Below, piece by piece: positions 25,896 to 35,106 of a stretch of 64,000 nucleotides of DNA. The notes beneath the pieces were generated by a model that was not told the origin of the DNA, did no database searches, and saw nothing but the letters and a program-made list of their open reading frames with translations. The first letter of the stretch is position 1. Every line of letters starts with the position of its first letter. Made by a program: the position numbers and the translations under genes. The stretch lies in the NCBI RefSeq assembly GCF_002914585.1, contig NZ_PDDM01000001.1, forward strand, positions 124,001 to 188,000. Direction: 5' to 3'. This stretch comes from Pseudanabaena sp. BC1403. GTDB lineage: Bacteria > Cyanobacteriota > Cyanobacteriia > Pseudanabaenales > Pseudanabaenaceae.

Positions 25896-27899
25896 TTAAC
25901 CAAGAACCTTACGAGCAGTTGCAACCACATTATCAACTGTGAAGCCAAACTTCTCATAGGCAATAGGACCTGGTGCGGAAATACCAAAGGTATCCATACC
26001 AACTACTGCGCCTTCAGAACCGACATACTTGTGCCAACCAAAAGTGCTGCCAGCTTCAACACTGACGCGCTTCTTAACAGCAGCAGGAAGTACGGATTCT
26101 TTGTACTCATCGGATTGTTCGTTGTAGAGTTCCATCGAAGGCATGGAAACTACACGTACAGCCTTACCTTCAGCAGCCAAGACTTCAGCAGCACCCACAG
26201 CAAGCGCAACTTCTGAACCAGTCGCGATGAAGATCAACTCAGGGTTTGGAGCATCAACAACGATGTAACCGCCCTTCTTGGTTCCTTCGATGGAAGTACC
26301 AGCCAAATTCTTAACGTTTTGGCGAGTGAAAGCCATCAAAGATGGACGCTTGCGGTTAGCGATCGCAACTTGATAAGTACCAACAGTTTCCTTAGCATCA
26401 GCAGGACGCAATACCAAAAGATTAGGAATTACGCGCATAGAAGCGAGGGTTTCGACTGGTTGGTGAGTAGGCCCATCTTCACCGAGCATTACAGAGTCGT
26501 GGGTCATGATGTATAGCACACCAACTTCCGACAATGCCGACAAGCGGATTGCGCCGCGCATATAGTCAGCAAATACGAGGAAGGTTGCACCGTAAGGAAT
26601 TGTGCCGCCATGTAAAATCATGCCGTTCATGATTGCGCCCATCGCATGTTCACGAACACCAAAGCGGAAGTTACGACCTTCATAAGAACCGTATTGGAAG
26701 TCAGGCAAACCCTTCACATAGGTCATGTTGGAGTGAGCCAAGTCCGATGAACCGCCGAGGAATTCGGGAAGAACAGGAGACAATGCATTCAAGCAAGCTT
26801 CGGAGAGCAAACGGGTTGAGGTTTCCTTTTGGGCAACAGGCTCAAGAGCTTTTTCCCATCCTTCGGGAAGTTCGCCAGCCATGATCCGCTTGTATTCAGC
26901 AGCTTCAGTAGGATAGGCTTTTTCGTAAGCAGCAAAGCGCTCATTCCATTCAGCTTCAGCTTTAGCACCCTTGTCGATCGCTTGACGGAAGCGTGCAAGT
27001 GCATCGGCAGGAACTTCAAAAGGCTCATATTCCCAACCAAGGTTAGCGCGGGTTGCGGCAACTTCATCAGTACCAAGTGCAGCACCGTGAACGCCAGCTG
27101 TACCAGCTTTTTTGGGAGAACCGTAACCGATGGTGGTGGTAACAACAATCAAGCTAGGCTTGTCTTTGACGGATTTAGCTTCTGCGAGTGCTTTAGCGAT
27201 CGCATCTAAGTCTTCGTTACCATCGGCAACATAGGTGACATGCCAGCCATAAGCTTCGTAACGCATACCGACATTTTCAGTAAATGCGAGATCGGTGCTG
27301 CCATCGATGGAGATGCTGTTGCTGTCATACATCATGATCAGCTTGCCGAGCTTGAGGTGTCCGCCCAAGGAAGCTGCTTCAGAAGCAATCCCTTCCATGT
27401 TGCAGCCATCACCAAGAATGACATATGTATAGTGGTCAACGATATTGTGACCAGGTTTGTTGAAACGCGCAGCCAAATGTGCTTCAGCGATCGCTAAACC
27501 TACGGCATTACCAACACCTTGACCGAGAGGGCCTGTGGTAACTTCAACACCTGCGGTTTCAAAGTTTTCAGGATGTCCGGGGGTAGCACTGCCGAACTGA
27601 CGGAATTGCTTGATTTGGTCTAGAGGTACACTGTCATAACCAGTTAGATGCAGCAATGAGTATTGCAACATGCAGCCATGGCCTGCGGACAAGACAAAAC
27701 GATCGCGATCAACCCATTTAGGACTTTTTGGATTAAATTTTAAAAACTGATCAAACAGCACAAAAGCCATTGGTGCTGCGCCCATCGGCAGACCGGGGTG
27801 ACCAGATTTTGCCTTTTCGACCGCATCGATCGATAAAAAGCGGATGGAGTTAATGCAGAGTGTCTCAAGGGTTTGAGGTTTCGAGGGTGCAGCGACCAT
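25896..27899 (-). CDS. tkt: Transketolase
   Basis: The 667-residue thiamine-diphosphate enzyme transfers two-carbon units in the Calvin cycle and the pentose phosphate pathway. Family segments are [11 protein letters not shown] (about residues 33-43), FVLSAGHG with the catalytic His, [14 protein letters not shown], the ThDP motif GDGCNMEG...[10 protein letters not shown], and in the pyrimidine domain [16 protein letters not shown] and [16 protein letters not shown]. Full length for the family. The ATG at 27899 has no strong ribosome-binding site within view. It is monocistronic, with its own terminator downstream. Confidence 0.97.
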   Translation of the reverse strand: MVAAPSKPQTLETLCINSIRFLSIDAVEKAKSGHPGLPMGAAPMAFVLFDQFLKFNPKSPKWVDRDRFVLSAGHGCMLQYSLLHLTGYDSVPLDQIKQFRQFGSATPGHPENFETAGVEVTTGPLGQGVGNAVGLAIAEAHLAARFNKPGHNIVDHYTYVILGDGCNMEGIASEAASLGGHLKLGKLIMMYDSNSISIDGSTDLAFTENVGMRYEAYGWHVTYVADGNEDLDAIAKALAEAKSVKDKPSLIVVTTTIGYGSPKKAGTAGVHGAALGTDEVAATRANLGWEYEPFEVPADALARFRQAIDKGAKAEAEWNERFAAYEKAYPTEAAEYKRIMAGELPEGWEKALEPVAQKETSTRLLSEACLNALSPVLPEFLGGSSDLAHSNMTYVKGLPDFQYGSYEGRNFRFGVREHAMGAIMNGMILHGGTIPYGATFLVFADYMRGAIRLSALSEVGVLYIMTHDSVMLGEDGPTHQPVETLASMRVIPNLLVLRPADAKETVGTYQVAIANRKRPSLMAFTRQNVKNLAGTSIEGTKKGGYIVVDAPNPELIFIATGSEVALAVGAAEVLAAEGKAVRVVSMPSMELYNEQSDEYKESVLPAAVKKRVSVEAGSTFGWHKYVGSEGAVVGMDTFGISAPGPIAYEKFGFTVDNVVATARKVLG

Positions 27900-28223
27900 A
27901 GTTACAATTGCTTAGAAAATTTTTGTACTCAATCAGGTACATTTTCCCCCAAAACTGTCCCAATATAATAATAAATTTTAAGATTTGGTATCGTCTGACT
28001 CAATTTATCCCTTAAAAATTAGCTAGACACAGCTCGAAATTCTAAATCCTTAGAGACATTCAAGCAACTAAATCCCAACGTATTGAGGCGGGCGCAGCCC
28101 GCCTCAATACGTTGGGATTAATTATTCTGTTGAGAGATCTAGAAAAAGTGAGCGCAACAAAAATGTAAAAATGTAAGTCTTTATTTCTCAACTTGACCGC
28201 TATTGCTTTAAGGCTAACTCTGT
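27900..28223. other. Divergent promoter region between tkt and a secreted-protein gene
   Basis: This is a 324-bp AT-rich gap. The only clear structure is the family A hairpin at 28071-28119; no ORF or known regulator site is visible. Confidence 0.5.
28071..28119. repeat. Triloop hairpin (family A), 23-bp arms
   Basis: The arms AATCCCAACGTATTGAGGCG + GGC are perfect around the loop GCA. The outer part is a variant of the AACCCAA boundary seen in other copies. Confidence 0.88.
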
Positions 28224-29345
28224 ATGAATTTTGTGCAAATAATCATGCTGGTGCTGTTCTTGCTGCCTGAAGCATCTATACTTTATGCCCCAATAGTCGC
28301 TCCTCCAAAACAACAGAAGCAACCAAAAAGTTTGTCTGAAAGTCAAAATGTGATTGCGCCCGATCGCATTCCGATTGCAAGGGGTCAAGTCTCAAAAGTA
28401 GGTTCTTCTAAAAAAACAGCGATCGCGCAATGCTCGCCTGACGATTTCAAAAGCTTTTTTGAGCAGTTTGTGCACGGCTCTTTAGAAACAGAGAAATATA
28501 TTTCGCCAGAAGTCGAAATTCGCGACTATCAAAATCCTAGTAGGCTTTTGATGACGATCTCTAACAAAAATTACGTGATTTTTAAAATAGGGGCGATCGG
28601 CAATAAATATGTCATGGGTTCTTTAATACCATTTCTTGGCGATGCTGAGCTATTAAAGAATCGATTAAAACTGGACTTTCAAAGGATCAATGCTAAAACA
28701 TTTCGCGTGAATTATGTCAGAGCCGAATTTCTGAACGACAAGAAAGATGGAGATGGAACACTTGTCAGAACGTATGGAAACCCAGAAGCTTATGTCTTTG
28801 AGCATCGTGATGGATGTTGGCATCTGACCCAACAGTTGTGGCAGTACAAATATTGGAAAGCATCAAAGACGAGAGAACCGTTCACATATACGCCTAGGAT
28901 TTTTCAAGTTCCTAATTCTACAATTTACATGGCAGGTGACGGTCAGACTCATTATCAGAATCGCATCGTAACTGCTTATACAGATTTGTTTTACTATAAA
29001 AAGCTTGATGCTCAGTTTGGATATGCAGAGTCAGGCATACGAGATCGTTGGCGCGAATGGAAAGTAATTCATGAAGTTGTGGCAAAAGAGCTGACAAGGT
29101 TTTATTCGCGTTTGCAATGCTCAAGCAAGGAGCTAGTCGGTGTGCCAAGATTTGATGACTATGACGATTCTTCAGGTACATATACCAGCCAATCGCTCGA
29201 TCGCATCGCCACTGCAATTGCTGAATATCATGCTTTGCAAGCCGATCTGCATCTGAGTCCAGAAGCTGAAAAAAAGCGATGGTTAGAGATTCGCAAACAG
29301 ATATCGATCAATACAAATGATGCTTGTTCGATTCTTGACAACTAG
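28224..29345 (+). CDS. Secreted or membrane-anchored hypothetical protein
   Basis: The 373-residue protein starts with a hydrophobic segment (MNFVQIIMLVLFLLPEASILYAP) that could be a signal peptide or anchor, followed by a Lys/Gln-rich linker. The rest is a soluble, aromatic-rich domain with no motif I recognise (for example SPDDFKSFFEQFVHGSLETE near residue 75). It is followed after 38 nt by another exported protein gene in the same orientation, and the two may be co-transcribed. Confidence 0.72.
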   Translation: MNFVQIIMLVLFLLPEASILYAPIVAPPKQQKQPKSLSESQNVIAPDRIPIARGQVSKVGSSKKTAIAQCSPDDFKSFFEQFVHGSLETEKYISPEVEIRDYQNPSRLLMTISNKNYVIFKIGAIGNKYVMGSLIPFLGDAELLKNRLKLDFQRINAKTFRVNYVRAEFLNDKKDGDGTLVRTYGNPEAYVFEHRDGCWHLTQQLWQYKYWKASKTREPFTYTPRIFQVPNSTIYMAGDGQTHYQNRIVTAYTDLFYYKKLDAQFGYAESGIRDRWREWKVIHEVVAKELTRFYSRLQCSSKELVGVPRFDDYDDSSGTYTSQSLDRIATAIAEYHALQADLHLSPEAEKKRWLEIRKQISINTNDACSILDN

Positions 29346-29383
29346 ATTCGTCCGTTGTTTTTTCTCTTTAAATTTTAGTTAGG

Positions 29384-30466
29384 ATGTTTAGCAGCATGAA
29401 AAATTGGAGATTTGATTACGATCCCTCTGCGATCGCAACAAGTATTCTTACTGGTTTCATTGGATTAGCCGTAATTGGCTATTCGAGTCCTGCGATTTCA
29501 ACTGAAGGCGATCGCATCAATAGTAAAAGTACAGAAAAGCCTCAAGTTATCCTTGCAAGCTCGACCAATAAATCTCAAGATTTACCACTCCGAAAAGGAA
29601 TGATCTATGGCGAAGCGCGTCAAGTCATCATTGAACAAGGTTGGAACCCTAATCCAAATGTTAAGAGCAACTTGAGAAGTACTGTAGTTAAAGCAATATT
29701 CGATCGCGGATATATAGAAATTGAGGATTGCTCTGGTACGGGTGAAGCGCCTTGCCGATATGTGTTTGTCAATCAAAATGGAGATCTGCTATATGTCGTT
29801 ACAGCAGGGCGAAACAGGTTGCTGAGAAATTGGTGGATTGAGCAAAAGTCGCCAGAGCAAACAGAAGCTGCGATCGCAAGCTATCAGGGATTAATTCCTG
29901 ACGGCTGGATCGTAGAGCAGCAGACTCTAGGTGATTTGAATGGCGATGGGCAGTCCGATATGGTCTTAAAACTCATTCAATCGGGGACTGATACAAATAG
30001 AAAGCGATCGCTACAGGTTTTACTCTCAACTCTATCAGGTTGGCAAAAGCTTGCTTATGCATCTAAAATATTGCTTTGTGCGAGCTGTGGCGGAGTAATG
30101 GGGACAGAAAATGGCTCACATATCAGAGTTGAAATTAATGATGGAATTTTAGTTCTATATCAATTGCGCGGTAGTCGGGAAGCCATGCAGACCATTCATC
30201 GTTTTTGGATTGATCGGAATTCTCAAGAGTTAGTTTGTATTGGCGAAGACATCAATTCTTATGATCGAGTTAATGGCAATAAAATTACTGATAGTCGGAA
30301 CTTCTTAACTGGGAAGCGGATCATATTAGAGTCGAGAGGGAAGCGGAGCAATAGCCAAGCCCCCCTACGCAGTCTGGAAATGCAAATTTCTAAACAACTA
30401 CAAAGCATTGAATCAATTGACATCGAAGAAGCTAGCAATAGCACCCCTTCTTTGCCATTAGATTAA
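29384..30466 (+). CDS. Exported protein with a DxNxDGxxD (FG-GAP/EF-hand-like) calcium-type motif
   Basis: The 360-residue protein has an N-terminal hydrophobic helix (ATSILTGFIGLAVIGYSS, about residues 17-34) acting as signal or anchor. In the middle GDLNGDGQSDMVLKL (about residue 185) is a calcium-binding loop of the kind found in FG-GAP or dockerin-like proteins. Cysteines in EDCSGTGEAPCRY and LLCASCGG could form disulfides. ATG 29396 (MKNWRF) is an alternative start with AGGA upstream. The stop codon TAA abuts a MITE-like element at 30466. Function unknown. Confidence 0.72.
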   Translation: MFSSMKNWRFDYDPSAIATSILTGFIGLAVIGYSSPAISTEGDRINSKSTEKPQVILASSTNKSQDLPLRKGMIYGEARQVIIEQGWNPNPNVKSNLRSTVVKAIFDRGYIEIEDCSGTGEAPCRYVFVNQNGDLLYVVTAGRNRLLRNWWIEQKSPEQTEAAIASYQGLIPDGWIVEQQTLGDLNGDGQSDMVLKLIQSGTDTNRKRSLQVLLSTLSGWQKLAYASKILLCASCGGVMGTENGSHIRVEINDGILVLYQLRGSREAMQTIHRFWIDRNSQELVCIGEDINSYDRVNGNKITDSRNFLTGKRIILESRGKRSNSQAPLRSLEMQISKQLQSIESIDIEEASNSTPSLPLD

Positions 30467-30574
30467 GAGCGTGTTTGAGAAGTTTTTTTACCTCCTCTAA
30501 CTCCCTCTTTACAAGGATTAATGGGGGTAAAAGCAGAAATTTATGCAAGCAAGGAGACTTCTCAAACACGCTCT
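30466..30574. mobile_element. MITE-like element, 109 bp with 18-bp terminal inverted repeats
   Basis: AGAGCGTGTTTGAGAAGT and its exact complement bound a 73-bp non-coding interior. No transposase is present. It abuts the family B element that starts at 30574, so two repeats are inserted side by side. Confidence 0.65.
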
Positions 30575-30688
30575 AATACCAAAACACAAAGTGGCGTAGC
30601 CATTTTGTGTTTTTAAAAACCTGTGTCGAAACTCAAACAATTGTTAAGCCAGATTAAAATCAGCGATCGCTAACAATATTTGGTATTA
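30574..30688. repeat. TAATACCAA element (family B) with diverged interior
   Basis: TAATACCAA at 30574-30582 is matched by TTGGTATTA at 30680-30688. Inside is the hairpin AAAACACAAAGTGGC-GTA-GCCATTTTGTGTTTT, with one A:C mismatch. The rest is unlike the other copies and includes a HIP1-like GCGATCGC, so the terminal repeats may be all that is conserved. Confidence 0.7.
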
Positions 30689-30765
30689 AAATATACACAA
30701 GTCAGGAAAAACCTGAATTAAATCCTAAGTCAAGTTCTCTAGAGATTCCTTTGAGGGTGATCAGT

Positions 30766-30912
30766 ATGAACGGTCTTGTAAAGAAACTAACGAATATGGT
30801 GGAATATGTGAGCGATGCGATCGCCAAAATTTTCACCCCAAGTAAAGACGATTTCCCTGCCACAGGTGAGCAGCCTTACAAGGGCGATCCTGCTTCTGAG
30901 AATTCTAAATAA
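30766..30912 (+). CDS. Conserved-looking 48-residue protein
   Basis: The ORF MNGLVKKLTNMVEYVSDAIA...ends GDPASENSK. It has an amphipathic N-terminal helix and an acidic/Pro-rich tail with FTPSKDDFPATGEQPYKGDP, a pattern I associate with a family of very small cyanobacterial proteins of unknown function. ATG 30766 is preceded by TTGAGGGTGATCAGT, and a terminator follows the stop directly, so it looks like a stand-alone gene. Confidence 0.75.
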   Translation: MNGLVKKLTNMVEYVSDAIAKIFTPSKDDFPATGEQPYKGDPASENSK

Positions 30913-30947
30913 AAAGAAGAGAGGCGCAAATCGCCTCTCTTCTTTTT
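30911..30947 (+). terminator. Rho-independent terminator after the 48-aa gene
   Basis: AAAAAGAAGAGAGGCG and its complement surround the loop CAAAT, with a T6 tail. The hairpin starts in the stop codon. Confidence 0.88.
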
Positions 30948-30966
30948 TGTGATAAAAGTGCATAAT

Positions 30967-31001
30967 CTTAAGGACGATATGTAAATCATGTCGTCCTTAA
31001 G
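30967..31001. promoter_or_regulatory. 11-bp inverted repeat upstream of the ABC permease
   Basis: CTTAAGGACGA and TCGTCCTTAAG are separated by 13 nt and lie 32 nt upstream of the permease ATG. It could be a regulator site or a leader hairpin. Confidence 0.5.
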
Positions 31002-31032
31002 TTCATTTAAGCTCTTTTATAGATGCCGCCCT

Positions 31033-32214
31033 ATGACGCAAAATCCAGTTGCAATACCACCACTAAGATCTCAAAGCCCTTGGCAATGGGCAAAAATAAA
31101 TCTATTTAGTAGTTGGTTTAATAGCTTACTAACAGTTGCTTGCCTTTATTTGCTTTATCTGTTTGTAAGCAATGTCTGGCTTTGGGCAACGACTCAAGCT
31201 CAATGGTCGGTGGTGAGCAGTAATTTGCGACTGTTTTTAGTAGGACTTTATCCTGTAGAAGAGTTTTGGCGATTATGGGGTGTTTTAGCGATCGCAGGAA
31301 GTCTCGCAGGAATCTCTTGGGGACTATGGGGCAGATTTAGTCGCACAGTAGCGATCGGCATTAGTTCGTTATCAGTTGCCCTTGCAATCTTACTGCCTGT
31401 AGATGGCATATCGAAAATTTTGACTCTAGCAATTAGCGGTGCGATCGCCCTTGGTTTTGTGATCGGTCAACAATCCAAACGATTTGAATCAAGTTCCTTG
31501 GTTTTGGCGATCGCATGGCTTTTATCTTTGCCAATTTCTATATGGCTGATTGGGGGCAATCTGGGACTAACTGCTGTTGATGTCAATGCTTGGAATGGAC
31601 TAGTTTTGACTCTGATTGTGGCAATCTCAGGGATTGTTTTTTCTTTCCCATTAGGAGTTTTACTTGCATTAGGAAGACAGAGTACATTGCCTTTAATCAA
31701 ATGGTTTTGTGTCTTCTATATTGAAGTTGTACGAGGACTGCCACTAATTGGCATTCTGTTTATGGCGCAAGTTATGCTGCCTCTGTTTTTACCCGCAGGT
31801 TTAGAAATCGATCGCGTTTTGAGGGCGATCGCGGCTTTTGTGTTTTTCAGCGCGGCTTATCTTGCCGAAAATGTGCGTGGTGGCTTGCAGTCACTTCCTA
31901 AGGGGCAAGCGGAAGCTGCTAGAGCATTGGGATTGAATATCCCCTTAACGATCACTTTAATTGTTCTACCTCAAGCTCTCAAAGCTTCGATCCCTGCGAT
32001 CGTTGGTCAATTCATTGGTTTATTTAAAGATACTTCACTGGTTGCGATCGTCGGTCTAGTAGATTTGATGGGAGTTTCCCGCACTGTCTTATCGCAGCCA
32101 GAGTTTATCGGTCGCTACGCTGAAGTTTATCTATTTGTCGCCTTAATCTATTGGATGTTCTGTTTCTCCCTATCTCAAGCTAGTCAAAAATTAGAGAAAA
32201 AGCTGCAAAACTGA
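31033..32214 (+). CDS. Polar amino-acid ABC transporter permease (NatD/AapM-like)
   Basis: The protein has 393 residues from ATG 31033 (MTQNPVAIPPLRSQSPWQW); an upstream ATG at 30988 sits inside an inverted repeat and is less likely. The N-terminal half is a hydrophobic extension typical of AapM/NatD-type permeases. The C-terminal half is the HisM-type core: LTLIVAISGIVFSFPLGVLLALGR, IEVVRGLPLIGILF and the EAA loop EAARALGLNIPLTITLIVLPQALK, which contacts the ATPase. It should import neutral or acidic amino acids. The partner permease, ATPase and binding protein are not in the window, so it is either an orphan or encoded in trans. Confidence 0.87.
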   Translation: MTQNPVAIPPLRSQSPWQWAKINLFSSWFNSLLTVACLYLLYLFVSNVWLWATTQAQWSVVSSNLRLFLVGLYPVEEFWRLWGVLAIAGSLAGISWGLWGRFSRTVAIGISSLSVALAILLPVDGISKILTLAISGAIALGFVIGQQSKRFESSSLVLAIAWLLSLPISIWLIGGNLGLTAVDVNAWNGLVLTLIVAISGIVFSFPLGVLLALGRQSTLPLIKWFCVFYIEVVRGLPLIGILFMAQVMLPLFLPAGLEIDRVLRAIAAFVFFSAAYLAENVRGGLQSLPKGQAEAARALGLNIPLTITLIVLPQALKASIPAIVGQFIGLFKDTSLVAIVGLVDLMGVSRTVLSQPEFIGRYAEVYLFVALIYWMFCFSLSQASQKLEKKLQN

Positions 32215-32226
32215 TATATAGCAATG

Positions 32227-32333
32227 TAATACCAAAACACAAAGTGGCGTAGCCACTTTGTGTTTTTATAACCCTTACAGGGTTTGGTTTTTAACTCACA
32301 GAAGTGTTGTCACACTTTTGTGAATTGGTATAA
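32227..32333. repeat. TAATACCAA element (family B), reference copy, 107 bp
   Basis: It reads TAATACCAA, hairpin AACACAAAGTGGC-GTA-GCCACTTTGTGTT, mini-hairpin AACCC-TTACA-GGGTT, hairpin of AACTCACAGAAGTGT and ACACTTTTGTGAATT, then TTGGTATAA. There is no coding capacity. Confidence 0.9.
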
Positions 32334-32350
32334 GAGATAGCTAGGACAAA

Positions 32351-32399
32351 TCAATAATTAATAAAGGCGGAGCTTCGCTCCGCCTTTATTAATTATTGA
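32351..32399. repeat. Triloop hairpin (family A), 23-bp arms
   Basis: TCAATAATTAATAAAGGCGG + AGC and its complement flank the loop TTC, with upstream flank CTAGGACAAA as in other copies. With its neighbours it fills the 315-bp gap between the permease and the kinase gene. Confidence 0.88.
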
Positions 32400-32403
32400 T
32401 TTG

Positions 32404-32440
32404 CGGCGCTTTGCGCCGCTAATCAATTCTTGGGTTTTAT
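32404..32440. repeat. Half of a family A hairpin abutting the previous one
   Basis: GCGGCGC-TTT-GCGCCGC is followed by TAATCAATTCTTGGGTTTT, the right-arm sequence of the copy at 16609, but the matching left arm is absent. It is followed by ACTTGGCGACAGCTATAG, the inverse of the left flank at 1040. It looks like the left arm was replaced or deleted by the adjoining hairpin. Confidence 0.75.
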
Positions 32441-32529
32441 TTCCTAGTAAACTTGGCGACAGCTATAGATTTTTGCAAATCTGTATAGCTATGCCATTCT
32501 CTTAGGGGCTTAGCGGTAGATAAAAAATG

Positions 32530-34836
32530 TCAAGCAAACTGACAGGTGTCATCATCATTGCTGCGAGAGAGAGAACTTGGTTGTGTAAAGTCAGTATTTT
32601 CGGATGGGTCTTGATTTCCTTCGACAGGATGCATCATTGATTTAGCATCAAGCTGATCGTATAGAGTCTTGACCACCTGGAGAATGTAACTAGCAGCTTG
32701 ATCGTAGGCACTGGGTTCACTTAGCGATCGCGCTATTTGCCAGATAGATTTTTCGGCTTTTTCAAAGGAAGGATAGGCATAAAATAATTGCCGTAGCAAT
32801 CCATCTAGACGATGCGATCCCAAGTCATGCCAATTATCGAGATCGGGATCAAAGGGATAGTAAAGTACCGAAAACAGTAAAATTTTTGCACGCATAGAAC
32901 TTGTAAATCGCATTAGTTCTAATCGCAAATCAAATAAATCGATGGCAATGCGTGGATCAAAAGGAATTTTGCTGCGACCTTGATTGTTTAAGGGAAGGCT
33001 ATATTGATTGATAATTGGAGCGATCGGTGGCGCGATCGCTTCTAGATTATTTGCATCATTGCGATCGGGATAAAGGGGTTCTAACTTAGTGAGTAGCAAA
33101 TTGCCGATCGCAACATATTCAGCAGGTTTTGAAACTCTTTGAACTGCTTCTTGCAGTAAAGCTTGCAATTGCAGAAAAGTGGGCATAAATGAGACTAGTT
33201 CTCTTAATAGACTTGCCCAGTCAATACTGTTTAGTTGACGCAGATCGCTTTCCCAAACATCTTGATAGGTATAAAACAAAAGCTTTTTTAGACGCATTTG
33301 TTGAGCATCTGTATCAATGTTATGAGCTACCCATGCATAAATATCAGAGTTATCGTCTAGATAAGGGTCGTCGAACAGTAATAATTTATCTTCAGTTAAA
33401 CCAGACTGCTGCTCCGACGGCAATTCTGCAACCAAAGATTCGTTTAGGAGGTCTTTTACTAATCCATTTTGAGAAGTATCGAAAGGAGCAATTAGTTGCG
33501 CTGAACCTGCATTAATTACTAGATGATTTGCTAAATAGGCAGGTGGCTGACTAAATATTTGAGGATTTGAATTGAATTGAGAGTAACTTATCGGTTCAGC
33601 GATAACAGATACTGGTGATTGCTGATAAAATTTTGAAGCCGCATTAAAAACTATTTTGGCAACAATCAAATATTGGCGCTGTTTTTGAACAGAGATAGTT
33701 TTTACGGACTTAACCAAGTTCTCTTTCAAGGCTTCAATAGTTGGATATTGTTGATATAAATCTTCAAGCAATTCCACAAAACTGAAGTTGTTTAAACGAT
33801 TGAGATCGTTTTCTAAAATACCAGTACATACAAGGCATACCAGTTTCTTTGCTCGTACTGGGTCTTCACTCATCTCAAGGTCATCTGAGACTTCATCGAT
33901 AAGCATTTCCTTATGGCTCTTAGTAGCCAACTCAGGAGGATTAGCAATCGGGGTCAAATTGCCAATTCCTAGCGGTTTAAGCTCGCTCAAAATAGTCTGA
34001 GCTTGAGATTGCATTAATAAAATTTGCAGTGCGTCCAAGACTTCTTTGGCTGATTGATAGCGTTGACGAAAATCAAAACGCACCATTTTATCAATCACAT
34101 CTGCCAATGTTGCAGTAACTTTAGTGTGATCGCGCCAGCAAAACTCACTGGTAATGGGATCTTCAGGAATTTGGTTTGGCAATATTCCCGTTAGGGCTTG
34201 GATAGCAATCACCCCGATCGCATAGATGTCACTTGCAAACATGGTCTTGCCGCTATATTGCTCATTCGGCATGTATCCAGGTGAGCCAATCACCAAGCTT
34301 GAAGTATGACCTAACTGACTAATTGGCTGAGTGCTAACTTCTTTGACTGCACCAAAATCAATCAAGACAATTTTTTTGTCACTAGTGCGACGAATCAAAT
34401 TGCTAGGCTTAATATCGCGATGAATTACTTGCTGGCGATGTACAAAATCGAGGGTGTGCAAAATATCTGTGAGAAAATCAATCGTGTACTGCTCTCCCAA
34501 ACATTCACCACGCTTAATTTCTTGAGTTAATACATCACCTTCAATCAATTCCTGTGCCAGAAAAAATTCTTCGTCTTCTTCAAAGTGCGCTAACAAACTG
34601 GGAATGCATTCATGTCTGCCTAATCGATAAAGTATCTTTGCCTCGTTATCGAATAGTTCACGGGAGATTTTTAAAATATCTGCTTGCGATGAGGCAGGCT
34701 TAAGTTGCTTGATCACACAGGTAGGGCGATCGGGCAGATATCCATCTTCGGCAATAAAGGTTTGGCTAAAGCCGCCGCCCCCAAGTTGTTTGACGATTTT
34801 ATAGCGCCCAGTCAGGGTTTTACCGAGCATAGTCAT
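32530..34836 (-). CDS. Ser/Thr protein kinase with a triple-repeat C-terminal region
   Basis: The protein has 768 residues from ATG 34836 (MTMLGKTLTGRYKIVKQL). Residues 1-270 are a Hanks-type kinase: GGGGFSQTF, CVIKQL Lys, VIHRDIKPSNLIRR, IDFGAVKE, YMPNEQYSGK. The remaining 490 residues have no catalytic motif I know. They contain three diverged copies of a unit of about 75 residues, near 326-405, 512-590 and 643-729. Each has the pattern KKLL/KILLF...DL..L......LL..L...YP...........I......Y..A..IL......LY. The units are separated by low-complexity linkers. They are all-alpha by composition and may be an effector-associated or protein-binding domain. It is monocistronic. Confidence 0.9.
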   Translation of the reverse strand: MTMLGKTLTGRYKIVKQLGGGGFSQTFIAEDGYLPDRPTCVIKQLKPASSQADILKISRELFDNEAKILYRLGRHECIPSLLAHFEEDEEFFLAQELIEGDVLTQEIKRGECLGEQYTIDFLTDILHTLDFVHRQQVIHRDIKPSNLIRRTSDKKIVLIDFGAVKEVSTQPISQLGHTSSLVIGSPGYMPNEQYSGKTMFASDIYAIGVIAIQALTGILPNQIPEDPITSEFCWRDHTKVTATLADVIDKMVRFDFRQRYQSAKEVLDALQILLMQSQAQTILSELKPLGIGNLTPIANPPELATKSHKEMLIDEVSDDLEMSEDPVRAKKLVCLVCTGILENDLNRLNNFSFVELLEDLYQQYPTIEALKENLVKSVKTISVQKQRQYLIVAKIVFNAASKFYQQSPVSVIAEPISYSQFNSNPQIFSQPPAYLANHLVINAGSAQLIAPFDTSQNGLVKDLLNESLVAELPSEQQSGLTEDKLLLFDDPYLDDNSDIYAWVAHNIDTDAQQMRLKKLLFYTYQDVWESDLRQLNSIDWASLLRELVSFMPTFLQLQALLQEAVQRVSKPAEYVAIGNLLLTKLEPLYPDRNDANNLEAIAPPIAPIINQYSLPLNNQGRSKIPFDPRIAIDLFDLRLELMRFTSSMRAKILLFSVLYYPFDPDLDNWHDLGSHRLDGLLRQLFYAYPSFEKAEKSIWQIARSLSEPSAYDQAASYILQVVKTLYDQLDAKSMMHPVEGNQDPSENTDFTQPSSLSRSNDDDTCQFA

Positions 34837-34966
34837 TTCAGCCAGTACTAACTTCAATATTTTGGCATTTCCTTAACGTCCTAGCAAGTTAATTTTCGCA
34901 AGTACCTACAAAATATTTAGAATTGTGGATCTATAGCTATAGTCAGCGACATTAGGACAAAGCCAA

Positions 34967-35015
34967 AACCCCAAAGAGAGTTGCGGCACTTCGTGCCACA
35001 ACTCTCTTTGGGGTT
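34967..35015. repeat. Triloop hairpin (family A), 23-bp arms, one mismatch
   Basis: The arms start AACCCCAAAGAGAGTTG and end GGCAC around the loop TTC. The upstream flank is CGACATTAGGACAAAGCC. A single C:A mismatch lies next to the core, the only unpaired arm base in this copy. Confidence 0.85.
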
Positions 35016-35036
35016 AGAGTTAATACAGTTATATAA

Positions 35037-35087
35037 GCTCCCAGAAGGCAAATCGCCCGCTAAGCGGGCGATTTGCCTTCTGGGAGC
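35037..35087. repeat. Triloop hairpin (family A), 24-bp arms
   Basis: GCTCCCAGAAGGCAAATCGC + CCGC and its complement flank the loop TAA. It starts 20 nt before the stop side of the lipid-kinase gene and may terminate it. Confidence 0.88.
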
Positions 35088-35106
35088 ATTAGTGTTTCTA
35101 TTTTGC

